Source of the DNA: Ceratocystis colombiana
Taxonomy: Eukaryota > Ascomycota > Sordariomycetes > Microascales > Ceratocystidaceae
Length of the DNA: 64,000 bases
Direction: 5' to 3'
NCBI GenBank assembly: GCA_026419805.1
Contig: JAOSLS010000010.1
Span: forward strand, 1-64,000
Made by a program: the position numbers and the translations under genes. Every line of letters starts with the position of its first letter. The first letter of the stretch is position 1. Positions 1-12,509 of this stretch are shown in pieces. The notes beneath the pieces were generated by a model. The model saw nothing but the letters and a program-made list of their open reading frames with translations, ran no database searches and was not told the origin of the DNA.

Positions 1-31
<31 letters not shown>
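1..31. repeat. poly-A homopolymer at the window edge
   Basis: The first 31 bases are all A. The run is at the very edge, so its full length is unknown. It could be a natural homopolymer or a contig edge. It is not a telomeric repeat. Confidence 0.9.
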
Positions 32-32
<1 letters not shown>

Positions 33-3000
33 AGGCAGCAAGCCATAGAAGGAAGTAGCCCTACCCTTCTATTTTTTTTTCTTCCCACAGTGTCTGAGCT
101 TCTCTAGCTTCATCTTTTTTTTTGACATGTGAAAATGGTTCAGATTAGGAAAGAGTTGAGCAACTATTCTCCACTTTTCTGCCAATATGGTCCATTTCTC
201 TTGACGAACAAGAGAAACAAGAGAGGAAAAGTCGAGAGGCTTCCGAGGCACGATCAAGGCATTAGAAAAAGAGAAAGGGCGAAATAAAAGGCTATAAAAA
301 GGTGTGGTAAACATATGTACGTATGCAAAACGAATAGGGAAAGCAACGGAACCACCGGTATTCGCGGTTTTTTCTTTGTCTCCTCCTGCTCTGTTCTTCC
401 CCTTCCCCGCGTCTCATCACCTCCTCCTAGACGTAAGCAGGCAGCATAAATCTCTAACAAAGCCTCTCGATAAGCAACATAAACACTACTTTAGCCTTGT
501 CCATCATCCATTTCTATTACCTCGCAAACCTTGCGTCACACCATATGCACCATTGCATTCATATAGGCTATCTGCAAACTTTCTTGTTATCGGCGTCTCA
601 TTTATCATACATGTGCCACTTTACTACCTACACAGTACTTACTATACGTATCTCACGCTTTCCTTTCCTTCCTCCTCTTTCACACAGACCACTGTCTTGC
701 GCAATCCTCACCCGTTCATCCCTAACTCCAAGCTCGGGCTTAACAGGGAGGAAAAAAGAGCCTCACTTCTTGTAGAAATTTAACCGCAAAATCTAAAAAG
801 AATAAAATACTCAAGATGGCCACTACCGTTACGCCGCCTATGTTACCTGATCCATTTACTCAGTCTCTTCAACCCACTTGAATGCAACTATATTGTTTTG
901 TCTGGCTTTCAGGCTTACTCTCACCTCCTTGAAAGACTTTGCGTCAGTCACATTGCTCCCCTCCCCCCACATTCACTTCTCTCCCTATCTTTAAACCCCC
1001 ATGCTGTACTATACGCAAAACAGGGTTAATGGCATTCTCTTGCAGCTGTTCGTTATCTGCGTATGATTTATGTACGTGACTATGTGTGTCTACTTACAGA
1101 CCCTACCAAAACACTAACCCTAATATGCGTCCGGTTAGTCATCAAGTAGTTGTCTGCACAGAGAAGTACTGACTCTCTTCAATCATTCGACTTGAACCTC
1201 CGAGAAGCGCTTCCAATCCTATGTGCTCACTGAGCTAGGCTACCCTCATGTGATATATACTATTTCTACCCCTATTTTCCAGTCTGGGTTCCTTGCCATA
1301 TGCCAAACATCCAACTGGCCACTGTGACCTATGCCATCTGCCTCATTAGGGGGAAGGTCATATGTTAAGCATGTTGACATTTGCTCGTATGATTACACTG
1401 AATAATATTGTCTTCGCAGCTCATGCTCACCCTCTTTTTCCAACGTGACGTAAAATAAGTGAAGTAGCATCCTGCTCGGTGGATCACAGTTCTGCACACC
1501 TGCCTGTAGGTAGCTTCGAGAGCTGGTTTCCTTGGACATCATACCTTGAAAACAATGATACCAACATAAGCACATATGGGGATCAAGTATGCTAGTTCAA
1601 CTCTAAATCCCAAGTATGCAATGTACTATCATGCTACATCACGTCGTCAAAGACTCCCTTGTGTTACACCATGTTACACAACGCCTATAGCCTTGTCACT
1701 TGGCGCAGTCCAAGATTTCACCCAAGGTCTTCCCAGCTTCTTCCAAGTGCTAAATTAGGTTGTCGCTAGTGAATGGAGCTTCAGGTTCACAAAGTTTTAT
1801 TCAAAATCACATAAATGGCATCTCTTGGCGGAAGTTGTCAAGACAAGAACAAGACCGCATATTGCCATGCTTCACAGACTAATACCTCCCAGGTCTTTTA
1901 TTAACATCGCAGGAACTCCTAATATCTCGATTTTTGACACTCAGGCTAATAATGGCTTTTAATCTCAGAACTACAGATTTTCATGACAACGGACAAACGT
2001 AATAACACGTCAAATACGCAATGTTTCCATCCGCCTGCTTGTGGGGGAGACTCCCCTGAATGAGCTACGCGGTGTCATAACAGCATCATAGCTTTAGGGA
2101 TTATTTCCTTGTTTTTATGCGCCCCTTTTCCATTTCTCTTGCTTGTGTGACGCCAAAGGGCCTTTTAAGATTTGCTGTGGCGCTTGTGGTTTACATTACA
2201 ATCTAAGTCGCCTTCACGATTATACACATATCCCCCGTCCTAGCAAAAAAGCCAATGCAGTATTTGAAGGCAGAATGAGACAAAGCTTACCTGCCATGCT
2301 ATCCTATCTTTGCTAAGAAAATGAAGAGACAAAGTGGCAGGCTTCCCTATCTTCTTATCTTCTAGGGCTTCTGTCAATCCCAATCAGGGGAGAAGAGTAT
2401 CAAGGAAAATAAGATACCCTGAAAATGAAAGGCGTTGTCAATCGTTTACCAGGGGCCAGATCTGCAGCGAGGTTCAAGCGAGTTAGCAAAAAATATGTTC
2501 GTGGTTTGCTTTTCCATCCATCGTCTGTATTTCTGTTCTCAACTAAGAAGGTAGATGTGAATGTTGTGCTTGCATATTATAAGGGCTATGGGGGGGGGGG
2601 GGCAAGTTTCACCGCGGGACTCATAATGATCCGCATAACAGTAACACTTTTAATCTATGTCGGCCTGTCTGGCCCAGCCGTCAGGATCATATTTCGGCTA
2701 GTTTTTTTCCTATGGCTTTTATGGCTGGCTGAGCCGTAATCTGCTATTATTTGATGTTCGCCAGACAAGGAACTTGCAAGTGCTAAGGGTGTCCAAGGCG
2801 ATGGGTCTTTATGTTAGGGTTTTATCAACCTTTCAGTTCCATGGATCCTCATCAGCCCTGCTATTAATTCTCCAATCTTTGTAATGTATCCACACAAAGG
2901 AGGCTCACATAAGAAGCTCCTGTAGCTTTCAATCATTAATGTACATGGAGGAAGCTTGTTGTATGCTGCTAGTCCCTGTTTCCTGTCCTGTGTAAACAAA

Positions 3001-5500
3001 AAAAAAAAAAAAAACTTTACGCAGCCAACATTCCTTTTCATGGAATGACACAACAGCTCGGACTCGGGACTCGGAGCAGTCTGCTTACCTTCTAACTCAG
3101 TAAGCTGCTGAGAGAAGAAGACGAGAAAAGAGCGTAAAGGTGAGGTGGGAAGAGGGAAGGCGAGAAGAATAAGGGTTGGTGTTAGTTGCGGTTTGATAGC
3201 TGTAATGTAACACTGCCCCACTTTATGAGGACAAGACAGGAAGAAGGAACTCAAAAAGTACGTGCGTTTTGAGGAAGATGAGGTCAACGTTCGTACTTTC
3301 TGGTTGGGCAACTGTAGCATAACAAAAGGTAATTACTGTATGTACAACATGCATTAGCTTCAATGCACGAATTGATTGAATCGTGGCCTGTGATAAAGCT
3401 TGGGCCTTATGAGTTTCTGCAGCAATTTTTCAACTGTAGTAGCTATTTGTTCAAGGTAATATTCGGAAGTCAGAATGCCAAAATCGAGAAAAAAAAAATA
3501 ATGGCCTGCCTCTATTCAGGGCTACTGTTTCAAAGTGACTCGGGGGTGAAACTAGACGTGTCATTAATGTAATGTAATCAAGAGAAACCTTGAGACTCTG
3601 CGCCTTTCCTCGCACTTATTGACAATGGGGACTCTTCCTCTCCTTGCTTCCTTGTTTGCTTACCAGGTGGGAGTCTAGTGTTGCATTCAAAGGGTCAAAA
3701 CAGGCCATAGCCTGATTGCAGTACCATAAACAACAGCGACAACAGAAAACAAGCAACCAACTGCTTTTCCACGGACCCCTGGACAGGACAGACAAAATAA
3801 CAAACAGCCTGCTCAAGTGCCACGGCTTGAATAGGACTAGGTTCAGGGACCGTGAAAAGCTCTAATCCAGACGAGGAAAGGCTATGTGTGTATATTCCAG
3901 GGTAAATAAGAGCGAAAAATAAAAAGAACCAAGATAACTTCGTTAAATAGTAAAGAGAGAGACTTTTAGAGAAATCAAAGAAAAAGGAGAGAGAGGAAGG
4001 ACGCGACATGGGAGACGATGGCGTTTACACAAGTAAGCGGATGGTAATAGAGCAACTAAACTGTTTGGCTTGTAGGACAAACGCACTTGCACAACATGAG
4101 GAGCCTAAAGGCTTTGCTTACAAGAGGCGTAATTGCAAGTTCCTTGTCTGCATAATATTAGACACACATGTTTTGTAACAGACCTCATTTCAATAGGGAG
4201 GGGGAAGGGGGAGAAGGGGGATGGATGGACAAGCTAGACAGAACAAAAAAAGAATTGCGGCTTTTTGGGCTGTAGACAAGTATGAGCTTCAGCTCATAAT
4301 TTTTTCTTTCTATAGGCTTCGAACAGAAGCTCAGGTGTCTCCCTGCTTGATGATCCGAAGCCTCCCTTGTTTTGAGGGGATATGCATGATGGACGTTCGA
4401 GACTTGGGGGAAGTCCCCAGTAGAAGGACCGACGAAAAGTGAAAAAGAACAGGCCGGGAACAAAATGCAGATTGCTGGCCTAAGAAGCCTAGAGCTCGAT
4501 AAGGGGATGGGGGGGGGGGAGGAGGTGGAACACCATGAACAAGGAAAGGCAGGTGGGCTCGAGTGCATTATGCAATTGCCCTTTGGATCTTCCATCGTTT
4601 CTCAAGGATACGCATAATGATATAGGTGCAGGAGGGGCTCAGGATGTAAAAGCTGAGTCTTGTACAAACGACCTCCTTTTATTTTTCATATCCCTGCTTC
4701 TTTCTCAAAAAACCCCAAGGGTCACATACTTTTTTTTTTCTTCTTTTTCTGGACCTCCCCTATAATGCTGGCTCTGTTGGTATATGATCTTCAAGTCCAC
4801 AACGAAACAATTGGCGGAATCAGACAACAAAAGAGAGGCATTTATGGAGTAGCCGGTAAGAGCGTGATAGGAATGGATATTGCTTCTTTACCTTCTCTTT
4901 TCGCTCAGCGTGGCTCTTGCCTTTCTTCTTTTAATTCTCTTCTGCACTCTTCCCGGCTGCAACACAAAATTAAGCCCTTAATTCCTGATGTGGTAGTTGC
5001 TTTGCCCATTCTTCATAGTGGCCACTTCCCTGATTGAACCCGCTCCTTGATCTGTGCAGAGGCGGGAGAGTCAAAGAGACACCAAACGTCGAGACGAAGG
5101 GGAACGGCGTTTTGTTTGTTTATGGGTGGGCCCTGGGACTAGGGGCTGGGCGGACGCAAGCTGTGTATAGAGCAAAAGGGATGGGTTGCCAAAGTTTGGA
5201 GAGAATACGACAAGCTCACTGGCCCACCCAACGAGAAGACACCCAAGGTATATATGTGGCATGGTAGACTGTAGACTAGATCGTTCGGACTTCTTGTCTT
5301 GGGTCTTTGCTTGATGTAGAATTCGGTGGACTCTCTGACCATTGTCTTGGTCTGTGACAGGCCCAGCGTAACATTTATGTTGCTATCCTGAGCAGTTTGG
5401 CGAGTTGTCTGTCTGGCTTGGTCTTGGGGCGAGCGGGCCATGGTAAAAAGATAGGTCTTTAGTTAGTTGTCTGGGAGCCAAATTCCAGATTTGGTAATTG
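32..5500. other. gene-free intergenic region
   Basis: I see no convincing gene here. Open frames are short, have no family resemblance and lack consistent codon usage. The stretch has AT-rich parts, a run of 13 G at 2590-2602, a run of 9 G near 4510, an A tract near 3000, and an 18-base inverted repeat pair (2762-2779 and 4133-4150) listed separately. Non-coding transcripts cannot be excluded. Confidence 0.6.
2762..4150. repeat. 18-bp perfect inverted repeat pair enclosing about 1.4 kb
   Basis: CAGACAAGGAACTTGCAA at 2762-2779 recurs as its exact reverse complement at 4133-4150. The arrangement resembles terminal inverted repeats of a small DNA transposon or MITE. However, no transposase is visible between them and the flanks show no matching target-site duplication. 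Chance origin is possible. Confidence 0.45.
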
Positions 5501-6673
5501 CTAGTCTAGATGAGGTTCCGTGCGCTGGTCGTGTCTTATTGGCAACAGCTCTTTTTTTTGCGAGCAATAAGGGAGGAAGAGACTAGCTCCTGGCTGGGCT
5601 GGGGAGGGGGCCGCTGCGTAGTTTGGTGGACGGTTGTGGTCGATTCGTATCTAGGGATATTTCCGTCTGTTATATTTTCAGCGTCGTCCGTTTGCTGGTC
5701 TACACTTACACCCAGAGCCCGATTTTCTGGCGTGTTGCAGGCTCCGATGGGCGATTACATAGGTGACCGTTCCCTCCTTCTGCAGAAAGCGTGGCTTCTA
5801 TATCTGGCTATTGCTTTCCGTTATTTTCGTGTGGCTGGCTGCAGGCTCCTTTGCTCGCTGTTCTTGATTTTGATTCTTTAGAGTTCCATCTGTTTGGTAG
5901 TCTGTTTGCTTGTCTGTTTGACTTCTCTCTTGTTCTTTCCCTGTGTGAGGGTTGCCTACCCAATCACAAAATCTCCTTGCGAGGCCCCTCAACAAGGTGC
6001 CATCCTAATTCACTCCCCCCCCTTGCTTCCTAAAGGAAATTTCCCTGGTTGCCTTGTCTGGTGACTGTGCATTTATTTGGTTTGCTTAATATTTTCCTTG
6101 CTTGCCCTCATTCGTTCCTCTTCTTCCTCCTTTTTCCCCTTCTTTTCTTTTTTCTTTCTCTCTTCTTCTTTTGTCTTTAATTCGCCCTGCAAAAAGTACT
6201 TTTTTGCATATTGATCAAGTCGAAACTGCTGCGACGGGTATCACGAAAAACCTAGCGAAGGTTGAAGCAGTAAAGGAGAAATCACGTATTTTTCTTTGTC
6301 GCTTTTTTTTTCTTCTGCGCTTCAGAAAGTCTAGGACAACTGGAGCTATTTATTTCTTTTCTATTATTTTTTTTTATTTTTTTTATTTCTCGTTCTGTTC
6401 GTTCATTCTTCAGTTGAAACCGCGTCGTGCCATTCCCTTTGCTCTTTGCCTGCGATTGTATTCGTCTTGATTCTTTCGCCTTCGTCTAAGATCTCCGTGT
6501 TGGTCTTGTTTTCTTCTCCGTCTCGCCTCGAGCTGGCTGCCATTCGTTTCTCTTCTGTCGAGTTCAGAGAACCCGGGTCCGATTTTCTTACACGACAGCA
6601 CCCAAGGCACGATTTCATTGTCTCTTCGACACAGCATTATTTTGAATCAAATTTACATTCACACACAGCAGCT
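5501..6673 (+). promoter_or_regulatory. CT-rich 5' leader/promoter region of the DENN gene
   Basis: The sense strand becomes strongly pyrimidine-rich (long T and CT tracts around 6100-6200 and 6300-6420) up to the ATG at 6674. No ATG lies in the last roughly 70 bases before the start. Long CT-rich leaders precede several other genes in this window, in each case on the sense strand. The transcription start is not determined. Confidence 0.45.
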
Positions 6674-9545
6674 ATGCCGCCATCTCTTAGTACACACCCT
6701 TCATTTAGTCGGCCTCGCACTGGTGAGCGGGAGGGTCGTCCAATGACCCGCGATCAAGGTGATAACGGCCTTGTTATTCCCAGCCGCACTTCTTCACTGC
6801 ATTCGCGCATCACTCAGCCTATCCCCTCTATGCTCAACCCCAAGCCGCAGCAAAGAACACCCAAGACCCTCACCCACGCCTATATGGTGTGCGGTGTTGG
6901 TCGCGAGCCTTCACAATGGGTCAAGGCTCCCGCACCGGCTCAGGGAAAGATCGGGCACATGAAAGGTGCCGTCGGCCAGTTTTGGCTTCCCGAAATTCTT
7001 GGTAGCAGTCCCCGCCTAGAGCAGGACAATGAGATTGCCCGCGCACTACACTCGGCCATGCGTGTAAGTAATGCTGAGTAAACTTAACCTGATAACAGAC
7101 TGCTAATGCCATTTTCCACTCTAGGCTTGTTTCCCGCATGATGTTGAGATCTGCACCGGCCGCAGTCAACCTCATTGTGTCCATCACTCCTTTGTTCTTC
7201 AGCAAGACTCATCCCATACACTATATGGCATCTGCCTTCGCGTTTGGTCGCGCGCCGACGAGAAACGCGCCGAGACCATCCGTGACCTCCGCAAACGCAC
7301 TGAGACCGATTACTTTGATAACCCAGATGAGATCTACTGGATTCCCTACTGCCTTTCTTTCCTGTCGCGCTACCCGCTGTATAACTTGCTTGGCGACTAT
7401 CTTCGTGGCATGTGGATCCACTGGAATAAGGCGACCAACCTTTTTCATGCTGAAGAGGTCTCTCGCATCCTCAGTTTCCCAGCACCCCGTCTCAATGATC
7501 TCGTGCGTATTGACATGAAGGACTACGCCCTCTGTTATCAGTTCCCTTCCTCACCGACGGGCTTCCAAAATTTTGCAATGTGGCCCCTTTTCTCCTGCTT
7601 ATCTATTCCTAATATTGTTGGCGTTGTTGAAGCTGCTATTTCGCCCACTCGCCGCATTATTTTCGTTTCTCATTACCCTGCTATGCTCACCATGGCTGCG
7701 GAGACTATTCGTTTTTGCGTTCGCATCTACGAATGGAGCGGACTGTATGTGCCTGTGGTACACGCACGCCATGCTAAGGACCTAGTGCAGGAGCCCGGCC
7801 CGTATATTCTTGGTATTACTGCGGAGTGCCGTTCTCTCTTTACTGCCCCCACTGATGCTTTGGTTGTCGATCTTGACCGCAACTTTGTGTTAACCTCGAG
7901 CCCACCCACCGCTCTCACTCCCGGGCAGCGCCACAAGTTTGTGACTCGACTAACGGAGGCACTGAACGGTGACGTTACACCTTCAGGTGTCCCCCAGCAT
8001 TTGCGCTCGGCATACGGAGGGGGTAAGCTAGTTCCTGCTGGCCAGATAATTGTTATGCGTGGTGAAGTGGAGTCGATCCAGGATCCAGATTGGTGGAACC
8101 AGGACAGCATCATGTCCGTGATGGATCATGTGTGTGAGAAGATGGGACGTAATACTGGCATCAAGGCCGTTTTTGGCGGATCAGTTAAGAAGCCACTTAT
8201 GACCAAGGTGTCTATGCGTCATCTTAACGAAATTGTCCGTGAGCGAAACCAGTACTCACGCGATGCCCTCGAAGCCTGGCAAGATTTCATTAATCTTAAG
8301 GGCCGTATGGATACTGAGCTCAGCAAAGTTACTAAGCGTAACAACTACCTGGTTGAAGAGCTGGAAAGCTGGAAGCAGCAGTTCCTCAAGTTCCAGGCCT
8401 TTGCTGAGACACTAACTAAAGAGACTCAAGATCTGAAGGTCAAGATTGAAGGCCACAAACGCGAAAACCGCCGCCTTGCTGGTTTGCTGGATCAGCAAAA
8501 GGATGACAACTCTCGCATGTCTGTTCGTTTGACTGGCACTGAGAAGCAGCGTGATGACGCATTGGAGGCATTGGTTCTGCAGCAAGAAATTGCCGAGGAG
8601 CTTGAACGTGAGCGCAAACGCAACAAGAAAGAGCTTGCTGCCCTCCAGCACACCAACATTACTATTGGCCGCCAGCGCGATGAGGCTCGTCGCGTCGTCC
8701 TGCACCTGCGCAGTTTGATTTCAGGCCAGCGCCATCATATGGATCACATTGTTGAGACTCTGACCCGTCCTGATGAGCTTCTCCAAGAACTTGAAGCTGG
8801 ATATGCAGAGGACGATGCTGCTGGCGATGTCCAGTCATCCCCGACTAGCGACCTGTCGAGTCCTACTAGCACAACCAGCATGAACAGCAAGCGCTACTCT
8901 GCATCTAGCTTTATTGATGTCGCTGACCGTCACCTGAAGGACAAAACTGATGCCATTGCGCACATAATTCGGAACATTGCTGAGCAGTGCCAAGCAGCTG
9001 TTGAGGGCTTGCAGCTAGCCCAGGATGCTGAGATTGCTGAACAAGAGCGTCTTGGCGGTTCTCATTCGCGTCACTCGCACCGCTCTCATCAATCGCAGTC
9101 GTCTAACACCCACCGGTCACATCAGTCGCAGTCTAACCCTCACCCGCGGAGGGTCAGTGGCCTTTCCGTGACTGCTAGTGAGGACGGCGCTCACTCTGCC
9201 GTTACTTCGGAGACAGGCGATGAAAGCCTTCTTCAGCCTTCGGGTCGTGCTTCAAGCATTCCCCCCACGCCTGATCTGATTCCTAACCGGAGCAGTACAG
9301 CCATGTCGTTCACATCGTCAGCAACTACGCCTGAGCGTAGTAGCCAGCAGTATCTTGTGCGAGAAGATATCCCAACCAAGATTATGGAGGATGATGAGGA
9401 CTTTTTGGAGAACGGTAGTGAGAGCGATGTCATGCCCTCTGAGCCGGCCATGGTTAGCAAGCATGTGACACAGGGCTTGATCCACAGATCATCAGGCGCC
9501 CGTATCAGTGCTCTGGGTGGCTTGCCTAAGCGCCAGGTACAGTGA
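6674..9545 (+). CDS. DENN (AEX-3) domain protein, predicted Rab GEF
   Basis: Two exons, 6674-7063 and 7125-9545, joined across a GTAAGT...CTAG intron of 61 bases; 936 residues. The N-terminal half looks like a tripartite DENN module. The uDENN-like part lies at about residues 45-225 (HSFVLQQDSSHTLYGICLRVW near 147-169). The cDENN core is at about 296-366 (RIIFVSHYPAML, then YEWSGLYVPVVHA and GPYILGITAE), followed by a dDENN-like segment. A long coiled coil follows at about 506-676, then Ser-rich and His/Ser-rich low complexity near 776-806 and an acidic C-terminus. DENN proteins generally act as GDP/GTP exchange factors for Rab GTPases at membranes; the Rab partner here is unknown. The ATG at 6674 is chosen because the open frame upstream to 6446 contains no ATG. 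Confidence 0.88.
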
Positions 9546-10556
9546 ATCACGTCTGTCTTGGTTTCTTCCTTTTCTTCATTTTCTTGTGTTGTGCCCTTGT
9601 CCACTCTTGATGCATTTTCCCTGTCCGTGTTAGAGTACGCTAATTGTGCTACCCCCGACTTTGCGTTTGTTTCCTTGACTACGTTCCGACCTCGCCGTGA
9701 CCTTTTCTCCCACGTTGCGATATGAGCTCTGCATGCTATGCTTTTTTTATTTTGTTTTCCCTTTTTTTGCTGGGCTTGAAACTCCTTCTCTTGTTTATAC
9801 CACTTTCTCTTTTTTTCAAGCTTTTTTTTTGTCTGTCTTTTTCTATTTTCGGCTTCCGTCATCCCACCTTTGGTCTTACGAATTGTTCTTGCTGGTTCGC
9901 GGAAGTGCTGTTATAGTACTCGCTTTCGGAGCTCGTTTGATTACTGCGTTATTTTATTTGAGAACTCTCACAATTATCAGCCTCTGTCTCGTGGCGAAGC
10001 CTTCGTCAACTCATTTTCTTGTTGCCTCTACAAGGCTACGGCTGCATTGTCTTTTTTTTTATTTGATTTCTCTTCATCTTTTCTATAGTTTGTGTGGTGG
10101 ACTTTTCTTTTCTTTTCTGGGTAAAATGTTTTCTCATGCTGTGGCGTCCTTGATAGTTGTTGCAATATACCATCTTTAACTTTAAAATAAATATCTGTGT
10201 GACGTAGTGTTAGTGTGCAAGTGCTGGCTATGTGAGCTAAATTGAAGCTGGCTTGGTCATAAAAGTGGACCAAAAACATCTTTGATAAGATAAGCCATCT
10301 ACAGCCTAAACACCGAGCCTGGCTGTTTTTCTCTTGGTATTTCTTGTTTTTTTCAGTTTTCTTACACTGTTGTTTTTGTACTGCAGTATTATGGAAATAT
10401 TTTTATAGGCTAACTGGCCAGATCCTACCAATTCTCCCTGACCAAACTTTACCACGATTGCAGTATTGCTTGTCTCCATACATGCACCCTTGCAAGAAAA
10501 AAAACTTTGACCAAAAATCATCCCCCACATTCTACCCCTCCTCCTGACCTCTCGCT
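9546..10556. other. intergenic: 3' flank of DENN gene and BCD1 promoter
   Basis: T- and CT-rich on the plus strand with no credible gene. An AATAAA hexamer at 10186-10191 is a candidate polyadenylation signal for the DENN gene, which would imply a 3' UTR of about 640 bases. Otherwise it is incidental. Sequence just before 10557 is CT/C-rich and probably the short BCD1 leader. Confidence 0.5.
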
Positions 10557-11870
10557 ATGGCTGATACTTTGCTCACGTCCCTTTGTAGCATCTGCCACGT
10601 TTCCCAGCCTAAATACAAGTGCCCTCGCTGCCAGGTCCAAACTTGCTCAATGGAATGTGTCGATAAGCACAAGACGTGGTCGGAATGCAGCGGCAAACGC
10701 GACCCCACGGCCTACGTGCCACCAAGCAAATTGCGCACTGCTGCCGGCATTGACCATGACTACAACTTTTTGTACTCCCTGGACCGGGCCACCGAGGCTA
10801 CTGAGAAGGAGCTTGAGGAGAAGGGCCTAATTTCTCGCAATGAGCTACGACCCGTCATGGTTGAACATCTTCAAGACCGCCGTGGGCGTGATGGCCGCAC
10901 CCAAAAGTTTATTGCTACCAAGCCGCTGATGATGTCAGCCAAGGGAGCTCGCCGTTATGTCGACGATGGCATGCGCTTTCGCCTGGCTGAGTTTGATATT
11001 CACTTGGTTCGTGCTCCACCAGGATTGTCACGTGCGAAGAACAGCTCTACTCGCTTCACCAAGGCTCGGCGTCGTATTGAGTGGCAAATTGAGTGGGTGG
11101 TAGTACCTGGTGCCTTCCCTGTTGAATGGTCTCTCCCTGAACCGCAGCAGGCCTCTCTCGAAGACAAAATTATGCCTGGCGGCGTGCGGCTAGAGACCAA
11201 GACTATGGACGACTGTCCAGTGATACAGGCATTTGCCGCTGCAGTGCGACAGCTAGACCCGGCTCGGCAGCAAATGAAGAAGGCTGGAAAAAAGAATGAT
11301 GTTCTAATTAAAACAGACGAGGACGAGGCTATGGGCGATCCTGAGATGCGTGATGGCGCTACTTCTGCCGCTGCGGGCCCTGCAGTAGCCCCGGATTTGG
11401 AGGCACTGGAAAAGCGGTTTTCATTCTTTCTCCGTCAGCCACAGCCGTCAGCCGACTGCCGCGTGGGCCTGCGGCCAGTACATGCATCGGACATAGTGGG
11501 TGAGAACCTCCGTGGCGCTACGGTGTTTGAGTTCCCCACTATATATGTATATGAAAACACGGCGACGCCGGCAGCTGAAATTTTGCCGTTTGATCGCGAA
11601 GCTCTGCTGGCCGACAAGAAGCGTAGGGATGCGGAGCGGGAGAAGAATAAACGCCAGTTTGGCAAAGCGAGAGACGCGAAGAGTCTTGGCGGCGTTGAAA
11701 CAACGCATGGCAAATATGAGGACCCAGCAGACACTACTAGTAGTGAGGGCTCGGATTGGAGCTCGAGCGAGGAGGAGTCGGATGAAGACCAAGACGAAAA
11801 TGGAGACGAGGAAGGTGATGTTGGTATGGATAAACATGGAGTCGAGGACTCAGACGTGGAGATGACATGA
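10557..11870 (+). CDS. BCD1: box C/D snoRNA protein 1-like HIT zinc-finger protein
   Basis: Single exon, 437 residues. Residues 9-45 form a HIT-type zinc finger: paired cysteines in LCSICHVSQPKYKCPRCQVQ are followed by TCSMECVDKHK and a final cysteine in WSECSG. The next segment (GIDHDYNFLYSLDRA, about residues 65-80) is the helix that typically follows the finger in Bcd1/ZNHIT6 proteins. Family knowledge: Bcd1 helps assemble box C/D snoRNPs with the R2TP/Rsa1 machinery in the nucleus, so it serves rRNA 2'-O-methylation and processing. The middle and C-terminal parts match the fungal Bcd1 layout less clearly. The last roughly 45 residues are acidic and Ser-rich, as in many nuclear assembly factors. 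It is longer than the yeast protein because of the disordered tail. ATG 10557 immediately precedes the finger, so the start is well supported. Confidence 0.85.
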   Translation: MADTLLTSLCSICHVSQPKYKCPRCQVQTCSMECVDKHKTWSECSGKRDPTAYVPPSKLRTAAGIDHDYNFLYSLDRATEATEKELEEKGLISRNELRPVMVEHLQDRRGRDGRTQKFIATKPLMMSAKGARRYVDDGMRFRLAEFDIHLVRAPPGLSRAKNSSTRFTKARRRIEWQIEWVVVPGAFPVEWSLPEPQQASLEDKIMPGGVRLETKTMDDCPVIQAFAAAVRQLDPARQQMKKAGKKNDVLIKTDEDEAMGDPEMRDGATSAAAGPAVAPDLEALEKRFSFFLRQPQPSADCRVGLRPVHASDIVGENLRGATVFEFPTIYVYENTATPAAEILPFDREALLADKKRRDAEREKNKRQFGKARDAKSLGGVETTHGKYEDPADTTSSEGSDWSSSEEESDEDQDENGDEEGDVGMDKHGVEDSDVEMT

Positions 11871-12509
11871 GGCAAAGGAGGAAGGCTAGATAGATAGTAT
11901 AGAGATGGAGTAGAAGGGAGGCTAAAAATGGGGTCATGTTATGCTAGGTTGGCGGGACTGGCAGGGGAGAAGGGCACGCTATGCCTGCTGGCTGATTTAT
12001 GAGATAATGATTGCATGCATCTTATTAGGAGATAACGAAAAAATATAGCGCAAAAGTACAGCAAAACGCAGGAATCATTGGCATGGCATGGCTTGATGAA
12101 AAGAATACGGGTTAGGGGCTGGAGCTGGAGTTAATTTTGTGCTATTTGGTATAGCCTATGATATGCTGTATGGTAGTGTAAACACGCTGTATGCCTCGTG
12201 CCTCACGCCCCGTGCCCGCATTGTATGTCCCTACTTTTATATCCTTTTCGACTACGCGCTGTGCTGTGACCGCGTAAAGATCCGGGTGGGTTTGTATGGC
12301 TCCTATGGGGTATACGTGGAAGCTAGACTCTTAGTGGATGACCACGATGTCTACCTTTACCGCACTTGTGGTCTGTAGGATTGTCTTTTGTACTGTTGGC
12401 GTTCGATGTTCATTCGCCTGTATTACCATAAGGAATGAGTCTCTGTGGTAGTTCTAACTGGGTTGACCTCTCATTTCTGCGGGGGCACCGCTCAGTGTAA
12501 AATTGGTGC
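11871..12509. other. intergenic between BCD1 and retroelement remnants
   Basis: No supported gene. An open frame at 12139-12378 has no recognisable features and abuts the decayed Copia fragment, so it may be further transposon debris. No terminal repeat is recognised. Confidence 0.5.

Noticed and set aside
1111..1121. CTAACCCTAA, telomere-like sequence near the window start
   Set aside because: Less than two units and not at the end; chance occurrence.
1180..1244. tRNA-like sequence on the minus strand (TAGCTCAGTGAG box A-like, GGTTCAAGTC box B-like)
   Set aside because: The D loop would be only 3 bases, and neither the T stem nor the acceptor stem pairs. Not a functional tRNA; at most a degenerate remnant or chance.
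2425..2739. Open frame of 104 residues near a poly-G run
   Set aside because: No recognisable domain; part of the frame is translated homopolymer.
6446..6673. In-frame upstream extension of the DENN protein
   Set aside because: The open frame has no ATG and the sequence is CT-rich leader-like; the first ATG is at 6674.
12139..12378. Open frame of 79 residues next to the Copia fragment
   Set aside because: No family features; possibly transposon flank, not supported as a gene.
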